64,000 nt of DNA from Wyeomyia smithii (GCF_029784165.1 NC_073696.1:7254001-7318000), one strand, 5' to 3'; numbered from the stretch's first letter, positions 42,766 through 54,618 are shown. Numbers and translations are program-made. Notes: generated by a model not told the origin, from the sequence alone.

Positions 42766-45700
42766 TTCATAATACTCAATCAGCGTATTCACACTTTCAA
42801 TCACAGAGACATTGTCGATCAATAAGCATGATTCCGCAATTTCCAACCTAGGATCGATCGTTCTTTTTTCACAAAGATAGATTTGTTACGTTTTCGAAAG
42901 AACTGTTCCCAATTTGGTTGAAAAGTCGCTTCGGATATAACCTGATTAAAATAATATACCACATGAGCCGCATGAGAGGGAATGTTGTTAGCTAGAGGAA
43001 ATGAATTTAGAATTCATATTATGCACGATGTTTGTTCTTCTGGGAAAATGATAATTCTCAAAATCAGATCATCAGAGTGTTGAATATTTTGCTAGTTGCT
43101 CTCCAAATTTCATTATGCCAGGAACAAATGCATATTTTCCGAAAATACTAGCTGGTTATTCCGAGAATTCGTATAAATACATTTTGCTGGTGCATTTTGT
43201 GAGCATTGCGTTGCACCGCGCAAAATTTAATTTTAATATATACAAGTGGTTTAGATTTTATCCATTTTAAAGAAAAATAAACCGCTGATAAAAAATCGAC
43301 TGCTGCCGTGAACATTTCTGCACGCAAGTCTTTTTAATGCTTTAGCCAATTTTCTCACCCACGTCCCTAGAGCAAATATCCGAACAAATACCCACCCACA
43401 GTCTAAGTCTCGAAACGTGATAATCAACTCTCCGGTCGCAAAACCCACCTGCGTCCTGGTTTCGCCGTCTACACGTGCAGCGCTCGCGAGATCTGCCGAA
43501 ACCTATCGCGGAAAGCGAAACAAACAGCACACTCACGGAGCCCAAAATTGGGCTACCCGAAATTGAATTGCCAACAGAATCGAGCGGCGACGACAGGCTC
43601 ATCCCTGGCTTATCTCAGGTGCCGGTGGATCCCCAAGGGTTGATGCATGTGAATGCGAACAGGAACACACATACCCACACACACACGCACCCACATTAAT
43701 TAGTTCCTGGCGTTGACTAATCGGGTTTTCAGGCTAAAGAGAGGAACGGTTTTCGTTTACCGTTTCGTTCCTGAAGCCAGTAGCAGCGAATCTGTGTGTA
43801 CTCTTCGCTAACGGCGTATAATCTGTGTGCCGCTTGCCGTACGTACCGTACGAGTACCGAAAGTTTATTCATAATCAGGTGGCGTTAATTTAGTTTTCCA
43901 TTCTGTTGTCGTGGAGTGATTTTTGAAAATTTCATTTCGAGCTCGAAGCGTTAAACACGATGATGGTGCTGCGGTGGTAATTAAAAGTAGAGTGATTTTT
44001 TTTCAAAAGAAAATAAAAGTTTAATGAATCGTGGGTAATCGGCTGCACGCGATTGTTTCGACAAACTGTCAGTTGATACCGCTCTCATGTATCAACAAAA
44101 AAAAAAAAATATAAATAAACAAGACAGTGTGAACACGTACGCCACGGAGGCCCATCTCGAGAACGCGTTCCTCCATTTTTTTTTTTTTTTGGTTTTTGGC
44201 AGCTCGAATTTGCTCCACTCCGTTTCAAGCGAGGGCGGCAGCAGTGGGGCGGAAAGGAAATGGTGCGAAAATCGGTATAAATTATGTTTAATCTTAGCAC
44301 TTCTTTGAAGTGTGGAAGGTTTCACCGGAGAAGAAACACATTTTGCCGTGTTCGAGCCAGCCAGCAAGCAAGCGAGGAGGCCAGAAAGACCGGAAGCAAG
44401 AAAAACTTTTAATAAACAAACAAGTTCTTGTTGATGATGAGGTTTGTCGTGAGCGCAAAAGTGGGTTACGTTGCTGCGGTGGGGGGTAGAAAAAGCGATT
44501 CTTTTCGTACAGTGGCCGGAAACGTGGAAGGGGGCAAACAAATAGAGTCGTAGGCTTCACCGCCGGTAAAAACCGGAAGATCGTCAATTCAGGCGTATGA
44601 ATTAATTATAATTTACTCCTACAGGTTAACTCCTGCGAGAGTGCTGCCGCCGCCGCTTAATTTGCGGGTGGAATTTTTGAAGCTTCCTTTGCGAACGGAA
44701 TGCGAACCGCTACGACAAGAATGCGCTAATCTCATTTGACTTTGAGTGCTTGGGGCGTGAATTCCGATCAGGGGTAAACACAAACTCAGCGGCTTCCCGA
44801 TGGCGATGTTTGTTCGCGCGCTTGTTCCCAGTAGTGGGTGATTATTTTCCTCGGCGGGGATTTATTGTTTCAGTTTGAAGTCGAAAATTTCCTTCCTGTC
44901 AGTAATGAAAATGATTTGCTTTATTTCCAAAGTGGATTTATTATTTAAACGGGTTCGCAGTGTGCAATGAAGCTGGACTTTCGGAACAGTTTTCGATGTC
45001 TAGCTTCAAGGGAGCGAATTCAAAATTTTGTTCGCGTTTCAAACGTTTTAATTTTACCTCTACAAAAATATTTAAACACTTTCTAAAGCTCTGATTCGAA
45101 AATTTTATCATCAATCAATAATTTGTGAGAGAAAAATAACCGATTTCTAGAGATACATAGCAATTGAAACTGGAGCTTTACTGCACAATTAAAGCCTGAA
45201 CACACTTATGTCTAACTAATCTTTCGTTTTTCCATTGATTGACATGTTTTGATCCGCTACTAATCGTTGCCTCGTCAGACATTTTTATGTGTGCGTGCAA
45301 ATATGAAAGACCGAATATCATCGAGAAAAAAAAGATGCTTAAGATCGTCTGTTTTCTACTTCAACCAGCATCACGTTCTCCGAGCCGGGGCGAATATTAC
45401 GCGTCGAAGTTACGGTAAATAAGCTCGTGGGATACAATGAAGCTGACTTACGCCGAACGTTGTGAAAATTCATCACGACGAACATTAAACAGAAACGTAT
45501 ATTGCCCCTCCGAGAATCACGATAACGATGATGTTTGCTCTAGGATCGGTTGACAAAGTCTTACGGCTAGGAAGCGCAAACACGGAACGGTGCATACTTC
45601 TTTGTCATCAGGATTCTGATGGATGAAAACCGTTGGTAAAGCACCTTATATAGCTTTATTTTCCTTTGTTCCTCCGGTATAGTGAAAAAAAAACTTCGTG

Positions 45701-46372
45701 ATTTTCAGATAGCATTATCGTGCCCATGTTTTAATTTTGGAACTTTGACATTGCACCGAGGCACTACAAGTGAAACCGACCCCATAAATTCATGCCACCT
45801 TGCATCATCAGTAAGCCTCCGTTTAACAACCAACGTTACGATCTGCCTTTACGAGCCCACGAGCACTCGGAATTGGCTCCTGCTGGAAGAAAACTTTTTC
45901 CCCTAATGAATTCCTTTAATGGATTTATATTCGTGCTTTCTTTTATGTTCATGATTTTTTACTTTGCTCGCTGTGCTGCACTCGCAAAAGGCATGCAGCA
46001 CTCGGTCGTACTCCTTTTTGCGGTTTGCAAATATAAGTGAAAATAAAACCCTCCTCTCTCTATCGGATCCGGGACTGACAACGAGAATCGGTGGGGTAAG
46101 ACAACTTTTGTGTTGAAAACATCTTCAAAATATTCATTCATTTTTTGACTGGCCGGCTGGCTGGTCCGACGATCGTTGCCACAATCGGTAGCAGGGTATT
46201 CCGATGGCGAGTGAGCCATTCCTTTCTAGCCTTGGACTTAATTATTTGTTTGGGAGGTTGTGATAACTTTCTTCCTCTGTGACAAGCAGGTTTTTGCAGT
46301 TACTCTGCAGTGAAACTTAGTGTAATGAATTATGGTTTTGGAGTTTTATGTTACTTGGTATTACTGGACGGT
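42766..46372. other. no supported gene; mixed DNA
   Basis: 43450-44650 is CpG-richer and low-repeat and might hold 5' gene sequence. The overlapping frames there (for example 44092-44541) show no domain. Homopolymer runs lie at 44097-44109 (A) and 44177-44190 (T). A short minus-strand frame at about 42768-42830 reads ESCLLIDNVSVIESV, of uncertain origin. Confidence 0.3.
43664..43694 (+). repeat. imperfect (CA)n microsatellite
   Basis: ACACACATACCCACACACAC and following bases. Confidence 0.9.
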
Positions 46373-47340
46373 GTGTTGGTGCGTTGAACGATTATATTTA
46401 TTGGACGAAGTCTTCAGTTGACAAGTAACGTAAAAAGATACACAAATTGTTTGAAATGATGAACAAATTAAATTTTGTCAATTATTTTCTATGGTGTCTT
46501 TGTGTCTATTAGAATAGACTATGAACAGCTTGGGAAGATTTTTAGAATATCTTTAGTAGATTGAAAAAAAAAACAGAATATTGAAATATTCAGCAAATAT
46601 TTTTTATACAGAACGTAATAAGGAGAGCTTATTTAACCAGTTAACTTAGGAAAATTTTATTCAAGAATTATAAATTTGAAAAATAACTACATGGCGACCA
46701 TGACAGGGCATCATTCTGAAATTGAAAGTAAAGTCACATAGACGTTCGACTTCAGTTTGAAAAAAAAACAAATCAGGTTTCTGGGCGCATTTTCTACGGT
46801 CTATGATTGATGACGAAAAGTATTTCAGAAAATTGCCTAGAATTAAGATGAAGAAAAAAAACATTGCTTAGAATGTTATGTGTTGGTTCGTTCAAACTAC
46901 TGTTGGAAAAATATATTTATTTAAAAAAGTGTGCAGTTGACAAGTAGCGTGAAAGGACACATGAAATGTTTGAAAAGACGAATAAATGAGATTCTGGTAA
47001 TTACTTTTTACGGTACCTTTTTATTTTTTAGAATCGACTAAAAACAGTTAAGAAAAAAATATTATTGTTTTTATTGGATCAAAAAGAAAACAAAACATTG
47101 AATTATTCCGCAAATATCTTTACTAGGGAAAGGCAAGCTAGCTGAACTTCTAAACATGCGAAAGTTCTCTTCGAAAGTTATAAAACTTGAACATAACTGA
47201 ATAGTAACCAAGTGTTGCTGTATAGACGATCAACTTTAATTTAAATGAAACAGAATTCTGGGCGATTTTTATTGTCCGTGATAGTTGATAAAATTTATTT
47301 GCGATTATTACTTGGAATTACTTGAGCTAAGTTGAAACCT
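46373..47340 (+). repeat. diverged direct tandem duplication, period ~508 bp
   Basis: Unit 1 (46373-46880) and unit 2 (46881-47340) share ordered landmarks: GTGTTGGT-CGTT, CAGTTGACAAGTA-CGT, TAGAAT-GACTA, TATTC-GCAAATAT, and a final block containing TTCTGGGCG. AT-rich and non-coding. Confidence 0.7.
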
Positions 47341-48654
47341 CATGTCTGATAAACAATATATTATAGTTTTTTTTGTTGATTTTTAAGTTAGAAATGTTTT
47401 CAAATTAACTGTAGCGAAAAGAACAACCAGTTCAATATATCCTGGCTCAGCGAAATATCACGTAACTGATACTGATTTATGGCTAAACGCAATAACAATA
47501 TTGTGGGTGCTAATTCAACAACAAATGATTGAAAAACATGCTCGCTGTCGGCAACGAGGATGAACAATTCACCTTTAGCCTTTTTTTTGGACCTTAGATA
47601 TGATTGGCTCCGTAAAACATTAATTGAGATTGTGTTGTATCAAATAAATGCAGTGTGAGCAAAAGAGAAACAAAAAAAGTAACCTTAAAGTGAGAAATAC
47701 TCATAACTTTATACCATCTTTCTGGCGGAGCTATTCCTGCCATTACGATATATGTGTTAGTCTTTTGAGGCTATCCACAAATCATGAAATTTTTCAATGT
47801 CGTCGTATGTGCAGAACTGGTGGTTTCGTTCGATTTTGACGGCTCATAACAAATAACACCGACCGGGTCCCACCAAACAGTTCCAACTTAATTTGTCAAG
47901 TGTACCAATTCTTTGGCGTATTCGTCTTGATCCTATATGCCCCCTTGAAGGTACGTCATAGAACTGCTCCATGATATAAGGCAACTGTAGTTCGCTTGCT
48001 CTCGGCGTTACATAAAATAATTAGCTCTCCTAATCGTCCCACTATAAATTGTAATTTTTCACAGTATCTCGTTGTTTAATTTTATTAAATAAAATCCAAT
48101 TCACTGTTTTTGCTGCCCTATAAGCGCAGTTTCGAACGGATACTACCAGCTTTTTCATTTTAAATGTCTATTCGATCGAAATAACTGTCTTACAAGCGAG
48201 GGACCCAACCACGGCACGTTGTATTATTTAGGGCAACATTTTCGAACACTTTTTTTAACTCTCGATGCGCTTCAGCCGCCCTTTTTTTTTTGTTTGATAA
48301 GAAAAGTAACATTTCCCGCAATCGACGATTTTTTGGTACAAAATCAGAAATTTTCACACCACTAAAAGCATGCTTCAATAAAATCATTAACGTGTCAAAG
48401 CATTTAATTTTTTTAATGTCTCAGTTGGTTCTAGATATATCAAAATCGACCAGCAATTTTTTTTACTCTGTGTGGACTCATAACTGCGACCAGAGACATT
48501 TGGTCTATTGTGATATAGCCCAGGTGTTTTCTGTACTCCGCACTTCATATTATTTATAGTATCACTATGGAAGTAAATGATACGCTTTTCATTTATATCC
48601 GTGCTTGTGTGTGAGACTTTACCCTTTCGTTTCACTGCTCTACTATACCGAGCC
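47341..48654. other. AT-rich, unassigned
   Basis: No repeat or gene recognised; frames at 48190-48635 overlap on both strands and look random. Confidence 0.3.
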
Positions 48655-49160
48655 TCTTTCTATCCTATCAATATCGCCAAATTACAATTCCCTGGAGTGA
48701 GACTACACCAAACGTTCCTCACTAGTCAGGGTTATTCTGAAAGGGACTTATTATGACAAGAGGAAGGAGTCTTAACGAAACCTCGTTCCCCGTGCCAATA
48801 TCGTCAATTACAATTCCCTGCAGAGGATAAATATTTTTTGAGACCAGTTTTATTAAAAGAAGGATTTATTTTGTCAACAGAAAGGAATCTTATCGAATCC
48901 TCGTTCCTCCTACCAAAACCGCGCCACAATCACAATTCCCTGAAGAGAATACCCAATGCTTCACCTCTTGTTAGTTTTATTATGAGAATGACTTATTTTG
49001 GCAAGAGAAAGGAGTCTTATCGAAACCTCGTTCCTCCAGCCAAGACCGCTCCATAATTACAATTCCCTGGAGGAAACTATTTTACGTTATTCAGACTAGT
49101 TTTATTATAAGAGAGACTTATGTTTGTTAGGATAAAAGTCTGCAGAGGTTCTATAGAATT
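48655..49160 (+). repeat. four-copy ~120-bp tandem repeat
   Basis: Each unit carries ATTACAATTCCCTGGAG, then TTTTATTA-GAG-GACTTAT, then GAAAGGAGTCTTATCGAAAC and CTCGTTCC. Copies begin near 48680, 48810, 48927 and 49047; the last decays after 49140. Confidence 0.8.
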
Positions 49161-49169
49161 CAGCTTGAA

Positions 49170-49325
49170 GTAAGGGTATGTGGTGAAGAGCCTAAGAATA
49201 AACCCATGTTAAAGTTCTTTGGCAACCAAATGGCCTGATTCTACCAAGATTCGAGCCCGCGACCACCCGTTTATCAAAGCGGACTCTGCAACCCTGCGGC
49301 TACGAAGCTATCATTCGACCAGCAC
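49170..49325 (-). mobile_element. tRNA-derived SINE remnant
   Basis: The minus strand has a tRNA-like head (GATAGCTTCGTAGCCGCAGG) and a box B-like GGGCTCGAATC at about 49249-49259. It abuts the ~120-bp satellite. Confidence 0.55.
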
Positions 49326-49369
49326 TTACTGCTAGCGCCAGTCATTGGTAAACAGTGAGAGCTTAGTTG

Positions 49370-49600
49370 CGAACAGTAGTTTCAGCTCAATTAAAGCTGA
49401 GTCTTAGTTAACTTGCAGTTCAGTTTCAGTTTAGTTCCAGTTTCGTTTCGGTTTAATTTTAATACAGTTTCAGCTCAGTTTCACGCACGGTAGCAGTCAT
49501 TTTTATTTGAATTTATATACAGTTTCTAATCAGTTTTTGTATTGAGTTCCAGTTTCAGATGAGTTAAGTGTTTTTTTTTATTTTTGTTATGGAATTAGAC
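49370..49600 (+). repeat. satellite block, TTCAG/TTTCAG family
   Basis: Degenerate array of the same 5- and 6-bp modules as 51841-54125. About 180 bp of it (49377-49560) is also duplicated, diverged, at 52547-52720. Confidence 0.75.
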
Positions 49601-49618
49601 TACTGCGTCCATTATTTA

Positions 49619-50913
49619 CACGGTGACAAAAAAGTCCGGTCACACTTTTTTGGGGTCGCCTGTAGCCTACACGTTGCATCTCTCTGGTGCCATCTATATG
49701 TCAAATGAGAGGGTTAACTTTGCTGCCCAAAGTGGCAGAGTTTCGTTTCTGTGCAGTTTGCTTACATTGAGTTGTGAGCCATGGCAGAGTTAAGAGCAGC
49801 TGTTATAGCTGAATATGTGAAAGGGTACAAACCCGGACACATATTCAAACAACTAAAACCGCTTGGAATCAACCGGAAATTCGTGTACCGGACCATAAAT
49901 CGGTACCTAGAGACCGGAGGCACCGAGGACAAGGCACGATCTGGACGACCAAGGTCTGTGAGAACTTCAAGGCTGAAAAAGATTATACAAGACCGGATTC
50001 GCCGGAATCCCACCCAATCTGCACGGAAGCTGGCCAGGAACCTCAAAATGAACCGAGAATCAGTCCGCCAGCTTCTGCGCAAGGATTTAAAACTTACACC
50101 GTACAAAAAACATGTGGTTCATGGGGTTACCAAAGCTACAAAGGACAAGAGGTACCAACGGTCGCGGGAGTTGCTCGGTTGGCGCGCAGATGACAAGATT
50201 ATTTTTTCGGACGAGAAGCGGTTCGTTTTGGAGCAAACAGTCAATCGCCAACATGCTCGAGTTTAGAGTGTGAGCCTCCAGCAAGCTCCTGCGGACAAGC
50301 TGAACGTTTCCCGGTTCCAAAATAAAACGTCAGTGATGGTTTGGGGAGCCATTTGCAAGAGCGGTAAACTGCCTCTTATTTTTATCGATAAAGGGGTCAA
50401 AATCAACGCAGCGTACTACCTGGACACGGTTTTGAATAAATATGTTCTGACTCAAGCTGGAAGATTGTTGGAAGACGATTACTACTGCTTCCAGCAAGAT
50501 GGCGCCCCATCCCACACCGCAAAGGTTGTTCAGACATGGTGTGAGGAAAACTTGACCGATTTCATTTCGAAGAATGAATGGCCTCCGGATCTGAATCCAC
50601 TGGATTATTTCGTGTGGGGATACATGATGTCGAAGCTGAACGACTATAAAATAACAAATTTGGAACAATTCAAGCGAGTTATCACGAAAATCTGGGACGA
50701 GATGCTGATGGAGCACGTGCGCGCCGCTTGCGACGACTTTCCGAAACGTCTGAAGCTGGTTCGATTAGAGGAAGGTGGTGTAATTCCGAGATATCGTCTG
50801 TGAAGTATCTTTATGAGTTACTGAATAAAGCTATGAAAGCCAGATTCAGATTTTCTTCTTATTCTTTGAAATATTGAGATTTTCCTGTGTGACCGGACTT
50901 TTTTGTCACCCTG
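49619..50913 (+). mobile_element. Tc1/mariner-type DNA transposon, nearly intact
   Basis: 1295 bp, flanked by TA on both sides (49617-49618, 50914-50915). The 27-bp terminal inverted repeats begin CAcGGTGACAAAAAAGTC at the left and CAgGGTGACAAAAAAGTC at the right and differ at one visible position. One transposase gene lies inside. It sits next to the satellite of 49370-49600. Confidence 0.92.
49781..50803 (+). pseudogene. Tc1/mariner transposase, one nonsense codon
   Basis: A single frame of 340 codons starts at ATG 49781 and is interrupted only by TAG at 50264-50266. The N-terminus has two helix-turn-helix regions (residues about 1-110) with SGRPRS between them. Catalytic acids: D in FSDEKRF (50209-50211), D in FQQDGAPSH (50498-50500), D in NPLDYFVW (50603-50605). 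Exactly 34 residues separate the last two. Related proteins with a WPPSSPDLNPLD sequence have 37, and here WPPDLNPLD lacks three residues, so a 9-bp deletion in a DD37D-type protein is a likely explanation. Normally the enzyme excises and reinserts the element at TA. Confidence 0.9.
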
Positions 50914-50939
50914 TAGAACTATTCTAGTATATCCCCCTT

Positions 50940-51262
50940 ACTATACGTGCTATACAGGATACCCAGTCACCCACTATTGATCGAGTGATGACTGGTTGCC
51001 TCGGCACGCTCCCAGTCAGAAATAATGTGGTTAATAGAGCCAATTACCTTCCGAGGATTAGCAGACCAAATTTCACTAGGTTGTTAGCAACCTTTGTTGA
51101 GAAATTTGATTCTGCTCATGTATAATGCACCACAGCTGCATAGCAGATGTTCCGAGGTTTCACTTTCTATGCTACAAAAGCGACAAGTATCGTCTTGAAC
51201 CCGATGTTCTTCGGATGATACTTACTCGGACAGTGCCCTGTAATTAGTTCTGTATACATACA
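50940..51262 (-). pseudogene. LINE C-terminal remnant (after RNase H)
   Basis: The minus strand encodes TGHCPSKYH, then a zinc-finger-like stretch with C-x2-C, H and C spacing (SETSEHLLCSCGALYMSRIK) split between frames. This is the typical C-terminal end of RNase-H-bearing LINEs. Upstream RT is absent. Confidence 0.6.
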
Positions 51263-51263
51263 A

Positions 51264-51362
51264 ACCCTAGTAACAATATTGGCTTTATCAAAGTTTTATA
51301 GCGCTCAATAAAGCCTAAACAGCGCTATAAAACTTCGATAAAACGCGCTTTGTTACTTGGGA
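51264..51362. repeat. ~100-bp inverted repeat (hairpin)
   Basis: 51264-51305 pairs with 51321-51362. The inner 22 bp (TTTATCAAAGTTTTATAGCG...) has one mismatch, and the outer part more. Loop about 15 nt. Confidence 0.8.
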
Positions 51363-51588
51363 GAGCGCCCACTTATTGAGCCCTAATAGCTTTTTTGTAA
51401 TTTTTGCGTTTGGCCTTTTTGACTGGTGACATCTTCCGACAGCCATCCAGTTGGATGTCACCCATTGTTCTTCCCAGTGTTTAAGTTACATTTTTATTGT
51501 AGAGTTTTAAATGCCACAAAAGGGTTCTGGACCAAAGTTTAGTGTTAGTACAGTTTTGATTTAAATTTTGTGTAGTTCTAGGTTTTTT

Positions 51589-51840
51589 TTTCGTCCCCAT
51601 GGTTTTGTGAATAGCGATGTCGGTCGGCTAGTTCTCCCACACGGTTGTGATGTCGGGCTCGATTCCCAATCTGATCGTTTTGAGCTGGAAATTTTCTCGA
51701 CTCAGCACTGGGGCACGGTGTATCGTTGTACTTATCCTACAATATGCAACATGTGCCAAAAACAATAGCGATAACGAATTCTCTTAACTAGTCTAGTTGA
51801 TCGAGACCGCTACTAGCCACCAGGCTAGCGTGCGATACTG
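51589..51840 (+). mobile_element. tRNA-derived SINE (family A), second copy
   Basis: Colinear with the SINE at 4345-4609 (TAGCGATGTCGGTCGGCTAG; ACACGGTTGTGAT; box B decayed to GGCTCGATTCCC). The 3' end GCTAGCGTGCGATA is shared. A possible target-site duplication is TTCTAGGTTTTTT / TCTAGTTTTTTTA. Confidence 0.85.
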
Positions 51841-54125
51841 TTTGTTGTCTAGTTTTTTTATAGTTCTAATACAATTTTAATTTAATTTCATATCAGCTTT
51901 AATTTAATTTCAGATATAATTATAATTCAGTCTCAAAACAGCCACAGCTCAGTTTCAACTCGGTTCAATTCAGTTGCAGTTTCAATTTGAGTTGCGTTCA
52001 GCTGCAGTTAAGTTTCAGTTTAGTTTCAGCTTAGTTTCAGTTCAGTTTCAGTTCAGTTTCAGTTCAGTTTCAGTTCAGTTTCAGTTCAGTTTCAATTCAG
52101 TTTCAGTTCAGTTTCAGTTCAGTTTCAGTTCAGTTTCAATTCAGTTTCAGTTCAGTTCCAGTTCAGTTTCAGTTCCGTTTCGGTTCAGTTTCACTTCAGT
52201 TTCGGTTTAGTACTAGTTCATTCTCAGTTCTGTTTCAGGTCAGTTTTAAGTCAGTTCCAGTTCAGTTTTCGTTCGGCTTCAGCTCAGTTTCAGTTGAGTT
52301 TCAGTTTAGTTTTAATTCAATTTCAGTTTGGTTCTAATTCAGTTAATTGTAGTTAAAATAAGGTTTCAGTTAGGATTCAGTTCAAGTTCAATTTAGTTAT
52401 GATTCGGTTTCAGTACCGTCTAAGTTCAGTTCTAGTCCTGTTTCAGTACAGTCTGAATTCATTTTCAGTTCCAGTTTAGTTTTAGTTCAGTTTCAGCTTA
52501 GTTTCAGTTCAGTGTCATTAGAGTTTCAATTTTGTTTTTGTCGCACAGTAGTTTCAGCTCAATTAAAGTTGAGTTTAAGTCCTTTTGCAGCTCAGTTTCA
52601 GTTTCGATTCAGCTTTGTTCAAGTTCTGTTTAAATACCATTTCAGTTCAGTTTTACTTAGGTTAGAAGTAATTTTTATTTGAATTTTAGTACAGCCTCTA
52701 ATCAGTTTTAGTAGAATTCCAGTTCCAGTACAGTTCAGTTTTAGTACATTTTCAATTTAATTGCATTTCAGTTTCAAGTGAGTTTCAAATACAATTACAG
52801 AACAGTCGCATCTTAGTTTGGTTCAGTTGTAGTTTCAAATTGGTTTCAGTTCAGTTTCAGTTCAGTTTCAGTTCAGTTTCAGTTCAGTTTCAGTCCTGTT
52901 TCAGCTAAGTTGAGTTTAGTTTTAATTAGGTTTCAGTTCAACTTCAGTTTAGGTTCGGTTCAGTTATGATTTAGTTTCAGTACAGTCTCAGTTTAGCTGT
53001 AGTTCAGTTTCAGTTCAATTTCAGTTTATTTTAATTTCAGTTCAGTTTGGGAACAACCATAAATGACGTAGCTTTTTAAGGGTTTTTTTGACACCCCCCT
53101 CCCCCATCGTAGCTTTTCGTCACAAAATCAGGACCCCCCTCTAGATAATTACGTAGCTTTATAATAACCCCCCCCCCCCCTCTACATGATATTTTTTTTT
53201 TGCAAATTTTATTATCAAAAACATACTTTGTGTCATAAATGAACAACGAAAGACAAGGAAGTAATAAAAACAACCCAAAACACACGAAACAGTGATAGAA
53301 AAGAACAATTAGAAAAAATCCAAATTTTTTCTTAGTTTCATATCCCCACCCTCCCCCTCGTCACCTTTCGTCACAAAACTGCAAACCCCCTCCTCCACTC
53401 TCGAATGCTACGTCATTTATGAATGTTCCCTTTCAGTTCAGTTCAAGGTCAGTTTCAATGTGGTTTTCGTTGATTTCCAGTTCAGTTTGAGTTCTGTTGT
53501 AGCTCAGTTTCAAATAAGTTGCAATTTAGTTTCAGTTCAGTTTCAGTACAGTTTCTGTTTAGTATCAATTCAGTTTCAGTTTGCTTTTAGTTCCATTTAA
53601 GTCAACTTTCAGTTTAGTTCCAGATCAGTTTCAGTTCAATTTCAGCTCAGTTTCAGCTCAGTTCCAGTTCAGTTTTAGTTCAGTTTCAGTAAAGTTTCAG
53701 TAACGTTACAGTTCAATTTCTGTTCAGTTTCAGTTCAATTCCGATTAAGTTCATGTTAATTTCGGTTCAGCTTCAGTTCGGTTTCAGTTAGGTTTCAGTT
53801 CAGTTTCCGTTAAGTTTTAGTTTAGTTTCTGTTCCGTTTGAGTTCAGCTTTAATTGAAATTTAGTTCACTTTTAGTTTCAGATCAGTTTCATTACAGTTT
53901 AAGTTGGATTTTAGATCAGTTTTAGTTCAGATTCAGCTCAGTTTGAGTTCCGTTTTAGTTCAGTTCCAGTTTAGTTTCAATTCAATTTCAGTCCGGTTTA
54001 ACTTCGGTTTTTATTCCATTTAAGTTAAGTTTCAGCTCAGTTTCAGTACAAGTTCAGGTCAGGTTCAGTTCGATTTTAGCTACGTTTCCAGTTTTAGCAC
54101 AATCCTGTTCTAGTTCGCTTTCGGT
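51841..54125 (+). repeat. degenerate 11-bp satellite (AGTTTCAGTTC)n
   Basis: A long array of TTCAG and TTTCAG modules, best ordered as AGTTTCAGTTC repeats at 52020-52180 and 52845-52895 and degenerate elsewhere. A MITE interrupts it at 53049-53430. The 78-codon frame at 51974-52210 is only the translation of the repeat. Confidence 0.95.
53049..53430. repeat. 382-bp MITE inserted in the satellite
   Basis: Terminal inverted repeats GGGAACAACCATAAATGACG (left, continuing TAGC) and the complement of GCTACGTCATTTATGAATG plus TTCCC (right). C-runs at 53087-53105 and 53167-53180. Both sides are satellite, so the target-site duplication (TTT or longer) is ambiguous. Confidence 0.9.
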
Positions 54126-54608
54126 ACCGACCTTAGAGATTTAGTAATTTTAATATTATTGGCTGTAAAAGTTCTAGGATTTTATTGTTCTGGGATTTCA
54201 AATAATTATAAATTCATTGTTTCTGGCATATCGGCATTGAGATTGCAAAATTCCAGTACTTTGAAATATGTAGATTTCAAAATCTTTAAATTATTTTAAG
54301 ATTTCAACTTTTCATGATTAATAGCCATAGAACGTTTCAAACTAAGAGGTTTGAAAATACCGGGAATCGAAATTTTTGCACCTCTTTATTATGGAGTAAT
54401 TGAATTTTTTGATTAGAGAAACGTAAGATTTTAGGATTTTGGAGTTTAAGATGTAAGAGATTGGGAGTTCAAAATTCTAAGTAAGACTTAAGTATTATTA
54501 TAGTAATTGATATTTAAAACAACTCGATTCAAAAACTTCAAAATTTTATTTTGGGAAACTGTCAGCGAAAAATTCTGAAGATGAAATGGGTTGAAAATAT
54601 CATACCTC
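54126..54608. other. AT-rich, unassigned
   Basis: No gene; recurrent AGGATTT-like words only. Confidence 0.4.
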
Positions 54609-54618
54609 AACATGAATA

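Noticed and set aside
43664..43694. functional significance of the CA repeat
   Set aside because: Ordinary microsatellite.
44092..44541. 149-codon minus frame
   Set aside because: Overlaps another minus frame and runs over homopolymer tracts; no domain.
48655..49160. CRISPR-like array
   Set aside because: ~120-bp units without unique spacers; ordinary satellite.
51974..52210. 78-codon frame of Phe/Gln/Ser/Val repeats
   Set aside because: Simple translation of the 11-bp satellite.
51841..54125. CRISPR-like array
   Set aside because: Units are 11 bp, without unique spacers, in a eukaryotic context.
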